Made by a program: the position numbers and the translations under genes. From positions 1,156,011-1,220,010 of the forward strand of contig CP051231.1 in assembly GCA_017792405.1 (NCBI GenBank): 64,000 nucleotides of DNA. Reading direction: 5' to 3'. Positions 46,404 through 53,799 of the stretch are shown here, piece by piece (positions within the stretch are counted from its first letter, which is position 1; every line of letters begins with the position of its first letter). Under the pieces are notes generated by a model. The model searched no databases, had not been told where the DNA came from, and saw nothing but the letters and a program-made list of their open reading frames with translations. Origin of the DNA: Oceanicola sp. GTDB lineage: Bacteria > Pseudomonadota > Alphaproteobacteria > Rhodobacterales > Rhodobacteraceae.

Positions 46404-46882
46404 GCGAAGACGGCAAAGAGGCGCGCGAAGGGCAGTTTACCTATGGCGCGCGTGACCCGGTGAGCGGGCAGCGCTGGGTGCATGTGACCGGGGAGATGGT
46501 TGCTGCGCATCCGCAGGGGCGGCTCAACATGGCGCTCTATGCGGTGGTGCTCTTCCTCTTTGGCATGGCAGCCTGGCGGCTGGTGCTTTGGACCTTCGTC
46601 TTCGGCGGGGTCTGGATGGGCGTGGAGGTGGTGGCCTTTCTGCTCGCCGCGGCTGCCCTGTTCTTCCGCCTGCCGCCGGGAGGCTGGCTCGGGATCACCG
46701 CCTGCGCGATGGTGCTGGTGGATTTCGCCACCGGCATGAAGACCGCATGGGGCGGGCAGCTCTGGGCGCTGGGCGAGGCCGTGGCGGCGGTGGTGGCGGG
46801 GTTCTACCTGCTCACCGGCGAGCGGCCGAATTTCATCTACCGGCACCGATACCTTGCGCGGGAGGGCGAGGGCGATGTTTGA
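46400..46882 (+). CDS. four-TM membrane protein in leucine operon
   Basis: 160 residues: hydrophilic N-terminus (1-43), then four membrane helices (about 44-62, 68-88, 93-107, 113-130) and a basic C-terminus (RPNFIYRHRYLAREGEGD). The start overlaps the nuclease stop (ATGA) and its end overlaps the biotin carboxylase start by eight bases. Family not recognised. Confidence 0.72.
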   Translation: MSEDGKEAREGQFTYGARDPVSGQRWVHVTGEMVAAHPQGRLNMALYAVVLFLFGMAAWRLVLWTFVFGGVWMGVEVVAFLLAAAALFFRLPPGGWLGITACAMVLVDFATGMKTAWGGQLWALGEAVAAVVAGFYLLTGERPNFIYRHRYLAREGEGDV

Positions 46883-48806
46883 CAAGATCCTGATCGCGAA
46901 CCGGGGCGAGATCGCCTGCCGGGTGATCGACACATGCCGGAGGCTCGGGGTGAAGACGGTGGCCGTGTTCTCCGAAGCAGACGCGGGCGCGCGCCATGTG
47001 GCGATGGCCGATGAGGCGGTGTGCATCGGGCCGGCGGCCTCGGCGGCGAGTTACCTCGATATCGGCAAGGTTGTGGCCGCTGCGGTGGAGACGGGCGCGC
47101 AGGGCGTGCATCCGGGCTACGGCTTTTTGAGCGAGAACCCGGAGTTCGTGGCAGCGCTGGACAAGGCGGGCGTGACCTTTATCGGGCCGAGCGCGGAGGC
47201 GATCCGGGCGATGGGGCTGAAGGATGCCGCCAAGGCGCGGATGGAGGCGGCGGGCGTGCCGGTGGTGCCGGGCTACCACGGGGCCGAGCAGGACCCGGGG
47301 CGGCTGGAGGCCGAGGCCGCGCTGATCGGCTACCCGGTGCTGATCAAGGCGGTGGCAGGCGGCGGTGGCCGGGGCATGCGGCTGGTCGCCGGGCCGGAAG
47401 GCTTTGAGGAGGCGCTGGAGTCGGCCCGGGTGGAGGCCTTGGGGGCCTTCGGCAACGGGGACGTGCTGATCGAGAAATACATCGAGCATCCGCGCCATAT
47501 CGAGGTGCAGGTCTTCGGCGATGGCGAGACGGCGGTGCACCTGTTCGAGCGCGATTGCTCGCTGCAACGGCGGCACCAGAAGGTGATCGAGGAGGCGCCC
47601 GCGCCGGGGATGACCGAAGAGGTGCGCGCAGCGATGGGTAGCGCCGCCGTGAAGGCGGCGGAGGCGATTGGCTACAAGGGCGCGGGGACGGTGGAGTTTA
47701 TCGTCGACGGGTCCGGTGGGCTCAGGGCCGATGGCTTCTGGTTCATGGAAATGAACACGCGGCTGCAGGTGGAGCATCCGGTGAGCGAGGAGATCACCGG
47801 GGTAGACTTGGTGGAGTGGCAGCTCCGGGTGGCCTCGGGCGAGGCTTTGCCGATGCGCCAGGAGGACTTGTCGATCCGGGGTCACGCGATGGAGGCGCGG
47901 CTCTATGCCGAGGATGTGCCGGCGGGGTTTTTGCCCGCGACCGGGCGGCTGGAGCACCTGCGCTTCGGGCCGGGGCGGGTGGATACCGGCGTGCGCGAGG
48001 GCGATGTGATCAGCCCGCATTATGACCCGATGATCGCCAAGCTGACCTGCCACGGGGCCACGCGCGACGAGGCGCGGGCGGCGCTGGCGGGGGGGCTGGC
48101 GGAGACGGAGGTGGCGGGGGTTGTCACCAACCTCGGTTTCCTCGGGCGGCTGATCGACCACGCGGCCTTCCGCGCTGGCGATGTGGAAACCGGGCTGATC
48201 GGGCGTGAGTTGGAGGCGCTGGTGGCGCCCTGCGAAGCGCCGGAGTTGCTGGCTCTGGCGGCATTGGCGGCGCTGGGGTTGAACGATGCGACACCGGGCG
48301 AGGGCTTTGCGCTCTGGGCGCCGCTCAGGTGGCCGGTGGTGCTGCTGCGGGGGGACCAGCGGATCGAGGGCCGGGTTGCGGCGCTCGGTGGCGGGGCCTT
48401 TGCGGTGGAGATCGGCGGGGCCAAGGTGGAGGCGCGACGCGGGCCGGAGGGCTGGGTGCTGGATGGCCGCCCGGCGGGGGCGCGGGCCGAGGTGATGGGT
48501 GGCAAAGTCCATGTGTTCGGCGCGGAGCCGATGGTCTTTGCCCTGCCCGACCCGCTGGAAGCGGCGGGTGAGGCGGCGGGCGAGGGGGCAGTGATGGCCC
48601 CGATGCCGGGTGTCGTGAGGTCGATCCATGTGCGCGAGGGCGAGACTGTGGCAGCGGGCGACCGGCTGGCGGTGATGGAGGCGATGAAGATGGAGCACGT
48701 GATGCGCGCCCCGCGCGATGGCGTGGTGGCGGAGCTGGGCGTGGCGGCGGGCGACCAGCTGGAGGCCGGCGCGCTGATCGTGCGGATCGAGGAGGGGGCG
48801 GCATGA
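46875..48806 (+). CDS. methylcrotonyl-CoA carboxylase, biotin carboxylase/carrier (alpha) subunit
   Basis: 643 residues: biotin carboxylase domain (1-445) with FDKILIANRGEIACRV at the start, ATP loop VAGGGGRGMRLV near 161 and EMNTRLQVEHPVSEE near 295; a C-terminal biotin carrier domain with VMEAMKMEHVM, biotin Lys 605. Together with the beta subunit at 44347 it makes 3-methylglutaconyl-CoA. Identity as mccA/liuD is by operon context; propionyl- or geranyl-CoA carboxylases have the same fold. Its stop overlaps a 21-codon ORF (ATGA). Confidence 0.94.
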   Translation: MFDKILIANRGEIACRVIDTCRRLGVKTVAVFSEADAGARHVAMADEAVCIGPAASAASYLDIGKVVAAAVETGAQGVHPGYGFLSENPEFVAALDKAGVTFIGPSAEAIRAMGLKDAAKARMEAAGVPVVPGYHGAEQDPGRLEAEAALIGYPVLIKAVAGGGGRGMRLVAGPEGFEEALESARVEALGAFGNGDVLIEKYIEHPRHIEVQVFGDGETAVHLFERDCSLQRRHQKVIEEAPAPGMTEEVRAAMGSAAVKAAEAIGYKGAGTVEFIVDGSGGLRADGFWFMEMNTRLQVEHPVSEEITGVDLVEWQLRVASGEALPMRQEDLSIRGHAMEARLYAEDVPAGFLPATGRLEHLRFGPGRVDTGVREGDVISPHYDPMIAKLTCHGATRDEARAALAGGLAETEVAGVVTNLGFLGRLIDHAAFRAGDVETGLIGRELEALVAPCEAPELLALAALAALGLNDATPGEGFALWAPLRWPVVLLRGDQRIEGRVAALGGGAFAVEIGGAKVEARRGPEGWVLDGRPAGARAEVMGGKVHVFGAEPMVFALPDPLEAAGEAAGEGAVMAPMPGVVRSIHVREGETVAAGDRLAVMEAMKMEHVMRAPRDGVVAELGVAAGDQLEAGALIVRIEEGAA

Positions 48807-48868
48807 GCGGGGTGGGCTGTTCATTCGCCCTTCGGGTTGGCATCGCAGCTGCGGAGGGCGGCGCGTGA
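48803..48868 (+). CDS. 21-codon ORF bridging carboxylase and GST genes
   Basis: ATG overlaps the carboxylase stop (ATGA) and its TGA overlaps the GTG of the GST gene (GTGA), the same coupling used at most other junctions of this operon. The peptide begins MSGVGCSFALRVG and ends AAAEGGA; it is weakly hydrophobic with no known motif. It may keep ribosomes moving across a 58-base spacer (coupling peptide), encode a real small protein, or be the rest of a deleted gene. Not found by standard length cut-offs. Confidence 0.4.
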   Translation: MSGVGCSFALRVGIAAAEGGA

Positions 48869-49515
48869 TCCGGCTGCACCACTGTCACCAGACCCGCTCG
48901 ATGCGGGTGCTCTGGCTGTTGCACGAGTTGGGTGTCGACTTCGAGCTGGTGGTCCACCCTTTCGACAAGTCGCTGCGGGCGCCGGGTTACTTGGCGTTGA
49001 ACCCTGCGGGGCGGGTGCCGGCGCTGGAGATCGATGGCGAGGTCTGGTGGGAGTCGGGCGCGATCGTGGAGCTGCTCTGCGAGCGGTTCGCCGAGGCCGG
49101 GCTGGGCCGGGCGCCGGGGGAGCCGGAGCGCGCGGAGTGGCTGATCTGGGTGCATTTTGCCGAGACCATCAGCCAGCATCTCGCGGCGCTCACCCAGCAG
49201 CACATCATGCTCTACGACGACACGATGCGCAGCCCGGTGGTGATGAAGCTGGAGGCGGCGCGGCTGGGCAAGTGCTTCGAGGCGCTGAACCGGCGGCTGG
49301 AGGGGCGCGAAACGCTGCTGGATGGCGGCTTTTCGGCGGCGGATGTGGCCGTGGGGCAGGCGGTGTACATGGGGCAGCGGTTTGCGCCGGTGGCCGATTA
49401 TCCGGCCCTCGCGGCGTGGTGGGCGCGGGTCTCGGCGCGGGAGGCGTTCAAGGCCTCCTTGCCGCCGGAGGGGGCGGATTTGCTCTACAAGGAGGAGTTC
49501 TACGCGCCATGGTAG
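48865..49515 (+). CDS. glutathione S-transferase family protein
   Basis: 216 residues: N-terminal thioredoxin-like domain (IRLHHCHQTRSMRVLWLLHELGVDF, PAGRVPALEIDG near 49-60, ESGAIVELL near 65) and an all-helical C-terminal domain (HLAALTQQHIMLYDD, LLDGGFSAADVAVGQA near 152-167). The GTG start follows GGAGGG. It lies between mccA and HMG-CoA lyase and overlaps the latter by seven bases; a role in leucine breakdown is not known. Confidence 0.85.
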   Translation: MIRLHHCHQTRSMRVLWLLHELGVDFELVVHPFDKSLRAPGYLALNPAGRVPALEIDGEVWWESGAIVELLCERFAEAGLGRAPGEPERAEWLIWVHFAETISQHLAALTQQHIMLYDDTMRSPVVMKLEAARLGKCFEALNRRLEGRETLLDGGFSAADVAVGQAVYMGQRFAPVADYPALAAWWARVSAREAFKASLPPEGADLLYKEEFYAPW

Positions 49516-50360
49516 CTGTGGAGATCTTCGAGGTCGGCCCGCGCGACGGGCTCCAGAACGAGACAGCGGTGATCGGCGTGGCCGAGAAGGTGGCGCTGGT
49601 GGATTGCCTGAGCCGCGCGGGGTTTCACCGGATCGAGGCGGCGAGTTTCGTCAGCCCGAAATGGGTGCCGCAGATGGCCTCCTCGGGGGAGGTGATGGCG
49701 GGGATCGCGCGGGCGGAGCGGGTCAGCTACTGGGCGCTGACGCCGAACATGAAGGGCTATGAGGCGGCGCGCGCGGCTGGCTGCGACGGTGTGGCGGTGT
49801 TCGGGGCGGCGACGGAGGGGTTCAGCCGGGCGAACCTGAACTGCTCGGTGGATGAAGCGCTGGAGCGCTTTGCGCCGGTTCTGGAGGCCGCCAAGGCGGA
49901 TGGGGTGCCGGTGCGGGGCTATGTTTCGGTCGTGACCGATTGCCCGTTTGAGGGCGAGGTCGATCCGGGCGCGGTGGCGAGGGTGGCGGGGGCGCTGCTG
50001 AGGATGGGCTGCGTGGAGGTATCCTTGGGCGAGACGCTGGGGCGCGGCGTGCCGGAGCGGGTGGATGCGATGCTGGCGGCGGTGCTGGGCGAGGTGCCTG
50101 CCGAGCGGCTGGCGGGGCATTTTCACGACACCGGCGGGCGGGCGCTGGAGAACATCGAGGTGGCGCTGGAGCGCGGGCTGCGGGTGTTCGACGCCGCTGT
50201 GGGCGGGCTGGGCGGTTGCCCCTATGCGCCGGGCGCGGCGGGGAATGTGGCGACCGAGGCGGTGGCCGTGCGGTTGGCTGAGTTGGGCTATGAGACGGGG
50301 CTCGACATGGCGGTGATCGAAGAGGCGGCGGCGATGGCGCGGGCGATGCGGGCGGGGTAG
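49509..50360 (+). CDS. hydroxymethylglutaryl-CoA lyase
   Basis: Splits HMG-CoA to acetoacetate and acetyl-CoA, ending leucine breakdown. 283-residue TIM barrel: VGPRDGLQNE near 9-18 (Arg and Asp of the active site), EAASFVSPKWVPQMA near 43, the metal His pair in GHFHDTGG near 205 and the signature GGCPYAPGAAGN with catalytic Cys 237. Overlaps the GST gene. Ends at an AT-rich double hairpin. Called mvaB/hmgL/liuE in different genomes. Confidence 0.95.
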   Translation: MVAVEIFEVGPRDGLQNETAVIGVAEKVALVDCLSRAGFHRIEAASFVSPKWVPQMASSGEVMAGIARAERVSYWALTPNMKGYEAARAAGCDGVAVFGAATEGFSRANLNCSVDEALERFAPVLEAAKADGVPVRGYVSVVTDCPFEGEVDPGAVARVAGALLRMGCVEVSLGETLGRGVPERVDAMLAAVLGEVPAERLAGHFHDTGGRALENIEVALERGLRVFDAAVGGLGGCPYAPGAAGNVATEAVAVRLAELGYETGLDMAVIEEAAAMARAMRAG

Positions 50361-50413
50361 AAAAATCTTCACCAAGATTTTTGGGGCGGGAAGAATTTTC
50401 TTTAAAATTCTTC
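50361..50413 (+). repeat. double AT-rich hairpin between lyase and hydratase genes
   Basis: Two adjacent perfect stems: AAAAATCTT-CACC-AAGATTTTT (50361-50382) starting at the base after the lyase stop, and GAAGAATTTT-CTTT-AAAATTCTTC (50390-50413) ending 14 bases before the GTG/ATG of the hydratase gene. The AT content stands out against the GC-rich neighbours. The first ends in TTTTT like an intrinsic terminator; the pair may set the level of the last operon gene or be a mobile repeat. Confidence 0.75.
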
Positions 50414-50429
50414 GACATCGGAGGGTGTG

Positions 50430-51209
50430 ATGGGTTGCACGAGAATTGAAATCGACGGGCGCGGCGTGGCCACGCTTTGGCTCACGCGGGCGGAGAAGCA
50501 CAATGCGCTCTCGGCGGAGCTGATCGACGAGATCCACGGCGGGATCGAGCGGCTGGGGGCGGATGAGGCGGTGCGGGTCGTTGTGCTGGCGGGCGAAGGC
50601 AAAAGCTTTTGCGCGGGCGGTGACCTTGGTTGGATGCGGGAGCAGATGGCGGCCGATGGCGAGACCCGCGCGGCCGAGGCCTGGCGGCTCGCCGAGATGC
50701 TGGGGGCGGTGAATGCCTGCCCCAAGCCGGTGATCGGGCGCATCCACGGCAACGCCTTTGGCGGCGGGGTCGGCATGGCCTGCGTCTGCGATGTGGCGGT
50801 GGCGGCGGAGGGCGCGAAGTTTGGCTTTACCGAAACCCGGCTCGGGCTGATCCCGGCGACCATCGGGCCCTATGTGCTGGCGCGGATGGGGGAGGCGATG
50901 GCGCGGCGCGTGTTTATGAGCGCGCGGCTCTTCGGGGCGGCGGAGGCAGTGACGCTGGGCGTGGTGGCCGAGGCGGTGCCGGAGGAGGCGCTGGACGCGG
51001 CGGTGGAGCGGCAGGTGCGGCCCTATCTGGATTGTGCGCCGGGTGCGGTGGCGGAGGCCAAGGCGCTGGCGCTGCGGCTGGGCGCGGCGCCCTCCGAGGC
51101 GGAGGTAGAGGCCAGCGTGGAGGCGCTGGTGCGGCGCTGGGAAAGTGCCGAGGCGGGTGAGGGGATTGCTGCGTTCTTCGACAAACGCAAGGCGCCGTGG
51201 ATGGGCTGA
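50430..51209 (+). CDS. enoyl-CoA hydratase family, probable methylglutaconyl-CoA hydratase
   Basis: 259-residue crotonase with FCAGGDLGWMREQM near 57, GNAFGGGVGMACVCD near 106-120 and TETRLGLIPATIGPYV near 131. The operon position after ivd, mcc and HMG-CoA lyase, and the residues around LGLIPATI, point to 3-methylglutaconyl-CoA hydratase (liuC type), the only leucine step otherwise missing here. ATG at 50430 follows GGAGG; a GTG at 50427 is adjacent. Followed by a REP-like palindrome. Confidence 0.88.
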   Translation: MGCTRIEIDGRGVATLWLTRAEKHNALSAELIDEIHGGIERLGADEAVRVVVLAGEGKSFCAGGDLGWMREQMAADGETRAAEAWRLAEMLGAVNACPKPVIGRIHGNAFGGGVGMACVCDVAVAAEGAKFGFTETRLGLIPATIGPYVLARMGEAMARRVFMSARLFGAAEAVTLGVVAEAVPEEALDAAVERQVRPYLDCAPGAVAEAKALALRLGAAPSEAEVEASVEALVRRWESAEAGEGIAAFFDKRKAPWMG

Positions 51210-51210
51210 G

Positions 51211-51261
51211 GCCGCGCGTGGCAGCGCTCCCGTCCGCCCACCCCGCACCGCCACGCGCGGC
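51211..51261 (+). repeat. REP-like palindrome, copy 2 (after hydratase)
   Basis: Twelve-base perfect stem GCCGCGCGTGGC / GCCACGCGCGGC around a loop holding GTCCGCCCACCCCG, beginning two bases after the hydratase stop. Shares loop core and inner arms with the copy after tgt at 6573-6615. Confidence 0.7.
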
Positions 51262-51308
51262 GGTCCGCAGTCGGCTGGAGGCTTCAGGCCCGCGAGGGCG
51301 GGAATGGG

Positions 51309-51326
51309 TATTTCCAGCAAGAAAAT
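51309..51326 (+). repeat. fragment of the two-hairpin repeat
   Basis: TATTTCCAGCAAGAAAAT matches the right half of the repeats at 21576, 33917 and 52599, but the GC hairpin half is absent. It lies 47 bases after the REP-like palindrome, in the spacer before the transglycosylase gene. Confidence 0.55.
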
Positions 51327-51457
51327 ACGGAAATCTGTGCGAGGCGGCGGCGCGATGGGCGGGGGTCCGCAGGGCGCTTTCTTGGGCCTTGGGGGCGAGC
51401 GCGGGATCGGCTAGAATCGGCGGCAATGAAGCAGTCACCAAAACGGGGAGACACCCG

Positions 51458-52594
51458 ATGATGCGAGCAGTGCTGAACAGGCGCGGATTTATGATTTCAA
51501 CGGCGGCGACCGGGCTCTTGGCCGCCTGCGGAGGCCCCGGCGGCTTTGATGCCGTGGCGCCCTCCGTGCCCGACCCGGCGATGCGGCCGGTGGCGAATGC
51601 GGGCTTTGATGCCTGGGTTGCCAGCTTCAAGGGCCGGGCGGCGGGGGCCGGGATCAGCCAGGGCGTGATCGACCGGGCGTTTCGGGGTGCGGGGTTCATC
51701 CCCGGGGTGATCGAGCGCGACCGGAACCAGGCCGAGTTCAAGCGGTCGTTCGAGGATTACCTGTCGCTGGTTGCCAGCGAGAAGAAGGTGGCGATGGGCC
51801 GGAGCGCCTTTGCCAGCCAGCGCGGGCGCTTGAATGCGATCGAGGCCAAATATGGCGTGCCGGCGGAGATTTGCTGCGCGATCTGGGGGGTGGAGAGCAC
51901 CTATGGCACCCGGCGCGGCGATATTCCGGTGATCTCGGCTTGTGCGACGCTGGCCTATGAGGGGCGGCGCGGGGCGTTCTTTGAGAAGCAGCTGATCGCG
52001 GCGTTGCGCATCCTGCAGGCGGGGGACACCACGCCGGAGCGGATGGTAGGCAGCTGGGCCGGGGCGATGGGGCACACCCAGTTCATCCCCACGAGCTTTC
52101 AGCTCTTCGCGGTGGATTTCACCGGCGACGGGCGGCGCGACATTTGGGGCGAGGACCCGAGCGATGCGCTGGCCTCGACGGCGGCCTACCTTGCCAAGAA
52201 CGGCTGGCGGCGCGGCGAGCGCTGGGGCAGCGAGACGACGAGCGGCGGGTTGCAGCCCGACCCGGGCGGGCCGCGCTTTGCCGTGGGGCATAACTTCAAC
52301 GTCATCAAGCGCTACAACAACTCCGACAACTATGCCTTGGCGGTCGGCTACCTGAGCGACCGGATTGCCGGGCGTGGCGGGTTGCAGGCCGAGTTCGGGC
52401 CGGACCGCTACGGGCTGACCCAGAAGCAGCGGATGGCGTTGCAGGAGGGGCTGAACCGGGCGGGCTATGATGCGGGCACGCCGGACGGGGTGCTGGGCAA
52501 CAAGACGGCGGCGGCGATCCGGGGGTATCAGCAGGCGAACGGGCTGCCGGTGACGGGGGAGCCTTCGGTGGCTCTATTGCAGCGGTTGGTCTGA
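51458..52594 (+). CDS. MltB-type lytic murein transglycosylase, probable Tat lipoprotein
   Basis: Cleaves peptidoglycan glycan strands with 1,6-anhydro ends. 378 residues: a signal with NRRGFMISTAATGLLAAC combines a twin-arginine-like motif with a lipobox (LAAC); SLT_2/MltB catalytic domain with GVESTYG (Glu 147), SWAGAMGHTQFIP near 205 and GDGRRDIW; a C-terminal PG_binding_1 domain (LQEGLNRAGYDAGTPDGVLG to end). The double ATG at 51458/51461 follows GGGGAG. Alone between two repeat elements. Confidence 0.92.
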   Translation: MMRAVLNRRGFMISTAATGLLAACGGPGGFDAVAPSVPDPAMRPVANAGFDAWVASFKGRAAGAGISQGVIDRAFRGAGFIPGVIERDRNQAEFKRSFEDYLSLVASEKKVAMGRSAFASQRGRLNAIEAKYGVPAEICCAIWGVESTYGTRRGDIPVISACATLAYEGRRGAFFEKQLIAALRILQAGDTTPERMVGSWAGAMGHTQFIPTSFQLFAVDFTGDGRRDIWGEDPSDALASTAAYLAKNGWRRGERWGSETTSGGLQPDPGGPRFAVGHNFNVIKRYNNSDNYALAVGYLSDRIAGRGGLQAEFGPDRYGLTQKQRMALQEGLNRAGYDAGTPDGVLGNKTAAAIRGYQQANGLPVTGEPSVALLQRLV

Positions 52595-52598
52595 CGGC

Positions 52599-52661
52599 TG
52601 GTGTTGGAGTGGGGGTTTTGCACCCCCACACCCCCGCAGAGATATTTTCAGCAAGAAAACG
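52599..52661 (+). repeat. two-hairpin dispersed repeat, copy C
   Basis: TGGTGTTGGAGTGGGGG, a loop change to TTTTG with a kept stem (GTGGGGG / CCCCCAC), CACCCCCG and ATATTTTCAGCAAGAAAAC. Shares its left flank TGGTGTTGGAG with copy A. Starts 5 bases after the transglycosylase stop. Confidence 0.8.
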
Positions 52662-52665
52662 AGCT

Positions 52666-52690
52666 AGGGCGGTCCTTTGGGGGCCGCCCT
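52666..52690. terminator. hairpin at the end of the sugar operon
   Basis: AGGGCGGTCC / GGGCCGCCCT imperfect 10-base-pair stem with a TTTGG loop. It overlaps the stop codon of the last sugar-operon gene and lies 70 bases after the transglycosylase gene, so it can serve both strands. The minus strand continues with CGTTTTC. Confidence 0.55.
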
Positions 52691-53799
52691 TAGTGTTTGG
52701 GGAGGGCGCGGATGGTGCCGATCTCGACGAGGCGGTCTTGGCGGGCGGAGGCGCAGGCGGCGAAGGTGAGGGCGAGGGTGGGGAGGGTGGTTTCCGCGGC
52801 GTTTGACGGGGGGCGGTTCTGCTCTACGGCGCAGAGGAGTTCGCCCATGGCGCCGCGGAAGCCGTCGTTGAACCATGTGCCGGTGAGGGCGGGCGTGGCG
52901 CGGCGTGAGTCGGTGGTGAGGGTGACTTGTTGTTGGCCGAGGTCGGGGCCGGTGGCGTGCAGGGTGCCATGGGTGCCGGTGAGGAGGGTTGTGTCGCTCG
53001 GCCCGTGGGCGGTGGCGCCATCGAAGGTGAAGGAGGCTTGGCCGCCGTCTAGCGTGACGAGGGCCTGGGCGAGCAGTGGGGTTTTGGCGGTTTGCTCGGC
53101 TGCGTGGGCGGAGGTGGCGGTGACGGTTTGCAGGCGGCCCGGCGTGAGGGTGGCGAGGAAGTCGAACCAGTGGATGGCGAAGTCGTAGAGGACGAGGTCG
53201 GGGAGTTGCTCGAAGGGGGTGCCTTCGACCCAGGTATGGTTCCAGGCGATCTGCACGTGGGCGGAGGTGAGGGTACCGATCTGTCCGGAGAGGACAGCCT
53301 CGCGCATCCAGGCGAGGTGCGGGGCCCAGCGGCCGTTGTGGTTGACGGCGAGGTGCACGTTGTTGGCGCGGGCCTGGGTGATGAGGCGCTCGGCGTCGTC
53401 CAGGCTTTCGGTGAAGGGTTTTTGGGAGAGGACGTGTTTGCCAGCTTTGAGGGCGGCTTCGATCAGGGGGAGGCGGTTGGCCGGGTGAGGGGTGATGTCG
53501 AGCACTTTGATCGTGGGGTCGTCGAGGATGCTCTGGATGTCGGTGGTGGTGCGGGCCTCGGGGAAGAATTCCGCCGCGCGGGCTTGGGCGCGGGGGAGGC
53601 TGCGGTTGCAGATGGCGGTGACGGGCCAGCCAGCGGTGCGGTAGGCGTCGAGATGGGCGCCCGCGATGCCGCCCGCGCCGATGAGGGCGATGGGGGGCGC
53701 GTTGCGCGGTGTGGGCGGCTGGTAGGGGAGGTCGGGGGCGGGGATGCTGGCCGCCTCTGCGGACTTCAGGGCGTAGTCGCTGGCGTCCGGTTCGCTCAT
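52690..53799 (-). CDS. Gfo/Idh/MocA oxidoreductase (sugar operon, last gene)
   Basis: 369 residues. After a 30-residue extension, the Rossmann domain begins IALIGAGGIAGAHL (GAGGIAG at 41-47). The usual EKP active-site segment reads SQKPF (Glu replaced by Gln), and the C-terminal alpha/beta domain contains NHNGRWAPHLAWMRE and YDFAIHWFDFL, with the HW pair at the position of the catalytic His. NAD(P)-dependent sugar or inositol dehydrogenase activity expected. Overlaps the upstream paralogue by four bases. Confidence 0.9.
   Translation of the reverse strand: MSEPDASDYALKSAEAASIPAPDLPYQPPTPRNAPPIALIGAGGIAGAHLDAYRTAGWPVTAICNRSLPRAQARAAEFFPEARTTTDIQSILDDPTIKVLDITPHPANRLPLIEAALKAGKHVLSQKPFTESLDDAERLITQARANNVHLAVNHNGRWAPHLAWMREAVLSGQIGTLTSAHVQIAWNHTWVEGTPFEQLPDLVLYDFAIHWFDFLATLTPGRLQTVTATSAHAAEQTAKTPLLAQALVTLDGGQASFTFDGATAHGPSDTTLLTGTHGTLHATGPDLGQQQVTLTTDSRRATPALTGTWFNDGFRGAMGELLCAVEQNRPPSNAAETTLPTLALTFAACASARQDRLVEIGTIRALPKH

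Noticed and set aside
46833..48824. 663-codon open frame opposite the biotin carboxylase gene
   Set aside because: Pro/Arg/His-rich translation typical of the antisense of GC-rich genes; the plus-strand protein is certain.
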